64,000 nt of DNA from PFL25 sp046260155. Its GTDB lineage: Bacteria; Chloroflexota; Anaerolineae; Anaerolineales; UBA4823. Where the stretch lies: contig JBJYXV010000032.1 in NCBI GenBank assembly GCA_046260155.1, positions 44,155-108,154 on the forward strand, in the 5' to 3' direction. Shown here one piece after another: positions 62,538 through 64,000 of this stretch (its first letter is position 1; every line of letters starts with the position of its first letter). The position numbers and the translations under genes are program-made. Under the pieces are notes generated by a model that worked only from the letters and a program-made list of their open reading frames with translations, had not been told where the DNA came from and made no database searches.

Positions 62538-63620
62538 TTATTCTTCTCCGAGGATAAAAGCCTCTGTCATCTCTCGAGCGATATCATCCCTAAATTGCTT
62601 GGGAGGTGTCTTCATCAAGTAAGATGATGGCCCAATCAGCGGTCCGGCAATACCCCGGTCAAGGGCGATCTTTGCACAGCGAACAGCATCAATCATCACG
62701 CCAGCTGAATTCGGTGAATCCCAGACTTCCAGTTTAGTTTCCAGGTTGAGGGGCACGTTGCCGAAAGTAGTGCCTTCCATGCGAATATGGCACCATTTTC
62801 TGTCCGTCAACCAGGGTACATAATCACTGGGACCGACGTGTACGCTTTCCTTGGGCAGCTGGTAGGGAAGCATGCTGGTCACCGCACCTGTCTTGGAGAT
62901 CTTCTTCGATTCCAGTCTTTCACGCTCCAGCATGTTGAGAAAATCCGTATTTCCACCAAAGTTCAACTGGTAGGTATGATCCAGCTGGACACCCCGGTCG
63001 ACGAACAGGCTGGTCAGGACACGGTGCGTAATCGTCGCCCCAACCTGGCTCTTGACATCGTCACCGATGATCGGCAGCCCTACTTCTTCAAAACGGCGCG
63101 ACCAGTATTCCGAGCTGGAGATGAAGACTGGGATGGCATTGACGAAGGCACAGCCAGCTTCCAGGACCTGCTCCACGTACCACTTGGTCGCCATTTCCGA
63201 TCCCACCGGCAGGAAATTGATCACCACGTCGGTCTTGGTATCCTTGAGGATGCCGATCAGGTCGGCTGTCGGACCCGGTGATTTCTTTACAATTTCCAGC
63301 AGGTATTTGCCCAAACCATCATGGGTCATGCCGCGCGAAACCGGCACACCCATATTTGGGACATCTGCAAACCGGATCGTATTATTTGGAAAAGCATAAA
63401 TCGCTTCTGATAGATCCTTACCGACTTTCGTATCCACGACTTCAAAAGCTGCCGTGAATTCGATGTCCCGGATACGGTAACCACCCAGTACACTATGCAT
63501 TAAGCCGGGTACAAACTCGTCCTCCTTGGCATCCTTATAAAATTCGACCCCCTGCACCAATGCCGAGGCACAGTTGCCCACACCAATGATCGCCACCCGC
63601 ACCTTTCCGTTGTCTGCCAT
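62538..63620 (-). CDS. ino1: Inositol-3-phosphate synthase
   Basis: This enzyme turns glucose-6-phosphate into inositol-3-phosphate with NAD. The 360-residue protein is of the short, actinobacterial type. It shows VAIIGVGNCASALVQG (about 9-24) for NAD, FLPVGSE and NAIPVFI, GDDVKSQVGATITHR (conserved catalytic region) and LNFGGNTDFLNM. Product inositol can feed phosphatidylinositol-like lipids or compatible solutes. GGAGAG precedes the ATG. It is first in a two-gene unit with the UroD-family gene. Confidence 0.95.
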   Translation of the reverse strand: MADNGKVRVAIIGVGNCASALVQGVEFYKDAKEDEFVPGLMHSVLGGYRIRDIEFTAAFEVVDTKVGKDLSEAIYAFPNNTIRFADVPNMGVPVSRGMTHDGLGKYLLEIVKKSPGPTADLIGILKDTKTDVVINFLPVGSEMATKWYVEQVLEAGCAFVNAIPVFISSSEYWSRRFEEVGLPIIGDDVKSQVGATITHRVLTSLFVDRGVQLDHTYQLNFGGNTDFLNMLERERLESKKISKTGAVTSMLPYQLPKESVHVGPSDYVPWLTDRKWCHIRMEGTTFGNVPLNLETKLEVWDSPNSAGVMIDAVRCAKIALDRGIAGPLIGPSSYLMKTPPKQFRDDIAREMTEAFILGEE

Positions 63621-63886
63621 TTGTCTCTCCTGATAGTTTAGTAAACTCGGGGTTCAAGTTAATCCTTGCACCCGAAACTGGTGATTATACATGTGAAAAC
63701 CGAAACAATTATACATGCATTCCGGAATAACTCCAGTAAAACCCCACTGCATGCACGATTGTTCAACCACCTATCTCCAGCATCCAATACCCGATACCTA
63801 ATACCTAATATCCAATGTCCATTCCAACTCTTCCTGACAAAAATCTTTACCAGCCTGGAAGATCAATTCGGGAATTCCCCCCTTCC
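63621..63886. other. Intergenic region without genes
   Basis: No gene was seen. The part 63778-63820 is a degenerate run of CCAATACCCGATACCTAATA-like words, probably slippage-derived. The ino1 promoter should lie here, but no well-spaced element was found. Confidence 0.4.
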
Positions 63887-63915
63887 TTGCCAAGCGAGTA
63901 TGGGTGGATTATAAT
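63887..63915 (+). promoter_or_regulatory. Promoter of the tRNA-Pro gene
   Basis: TTGCCA (63887-63892) and TATAAT (63910-63915) are 17 bases apart, and the tRNA begins 10 bases after the -10, so the 5' leader is only a few bases. Confidence 0.75.
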
Positions 63916-63924
63916 CTCAACGTT

Positions 63925-63999
63925 CGGGGCGTAGCTCAGTCCGGCTAGAGTGCACGGTTCGGGTCCGTGAGGTCGCCGGTTCAAATCCGGCCGCCCCGA
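63925..63999 (+). tRNA. tRNA-Pro (anticodon CGG)
   Basis: The acceptor CGGGGCG (63925-63931) pairs with CGCCCCG (63992-63998), with A as discriminator. The anticodon stem CACGG/CCGTG holds the loop TTCGGGT, so the anticodon is CGG and the codon read is CCG. The T arm GCCGG-TTCAAAT-CCGGC and the D arm are normal. The window ends at the next base (C), so an encoded CCA cannot be checked. Confidence 0.96.
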
Positions 64000-64000
64000 C

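Noticed and set aside
63778..63820. Repeated CCAATACC/CTAATACC words, considered as a CRISPR or tandem repeat
   Set aside because: The units are short, degenerate and without spacers of constant length.

Overview
The window looks like chromosome of an anaerobic Chloroflexota bacterium, probably of the Anaerolineae. This is an inference from gene content: kinase-less 7TM sensor-like paralogues, a large SARP-ATPase-TPR regulator, Rex, inositol-phosphate synthase, corrinoid-type UroD, several lipoproteins with TP-rich linkers, and moderate GC content. No rRNA, insertion sequence, prophage or CRISPR array was seen. Genes are dense, often in runs joined by ATGA overlaps.
Layout. 1-5271 (minus): a translationally coupled run of a membrane protein, a GNAT acetyltransferase and four paralogous membrane sensor-like proteins without kinase domains. 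5415-16189: a SARP regulator behind repeated CGTAAC hexamers, an NAD(P)-binding protein, oligoendopeptidase F, a hemolysin-III-like protein, and a sulfatase-fold / DPGSGS mini-protein / NoeA-like methyltransferase trio. 16342-34276 (plus): a sigma-54 island. It holds rpoN with a Cys4 insertion, a PAS-GAF histidine kinase, a sigma-54 activator that has lost its DNA-binding domain, and then a tightly packed eight-gene operon: TIM-barrel-like protein, FtsZ paralogue, a small domain protein, three small membrane proteins, an 1842-residue TPR protein, and a TPR plus C25/caspase-like peptidase whose C-terminus repeats the small domain. Three -24/-12 promoter matches lie in this island and I found none in the other intergenic gaps that I scanned by eye.
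34520-47690: secreted lipoproteins, an HdeD-like/DUF4332 fusion, ACT, DUF2277 and VOC proteins, a trypsin-like protease followed by a detached copy of its N-terminal domain, an MFS exporter, a SlyD-type isomerase and an RRM protein. 47750-63620 (mostly minus) is core: nadD, obg, rex (plus strand, with an unusual phased operator), an MreB paralogue lacking the usual catalytic residues, atpAGDC without F0 genes, an M42 peptidase, proC-ruvA-(toroid protein)-ruvC-yebC, a UroD-family methyltransferase and ino1. A tRNA-Pro(CGG) closes the window.
The best candidate for an undescribed system is the sigma-54 operon at 21695-34276. It joins a cytoskeletal GTPase with a changed catalytic loop, TPR scaffolds and a cytoplasmic caspase-fold peptidase, under its own sigma factor, kinase and activator. 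Its function is not known from sequence; regulated proteolysis linked to division, or a stress/conflict response, are inferences.
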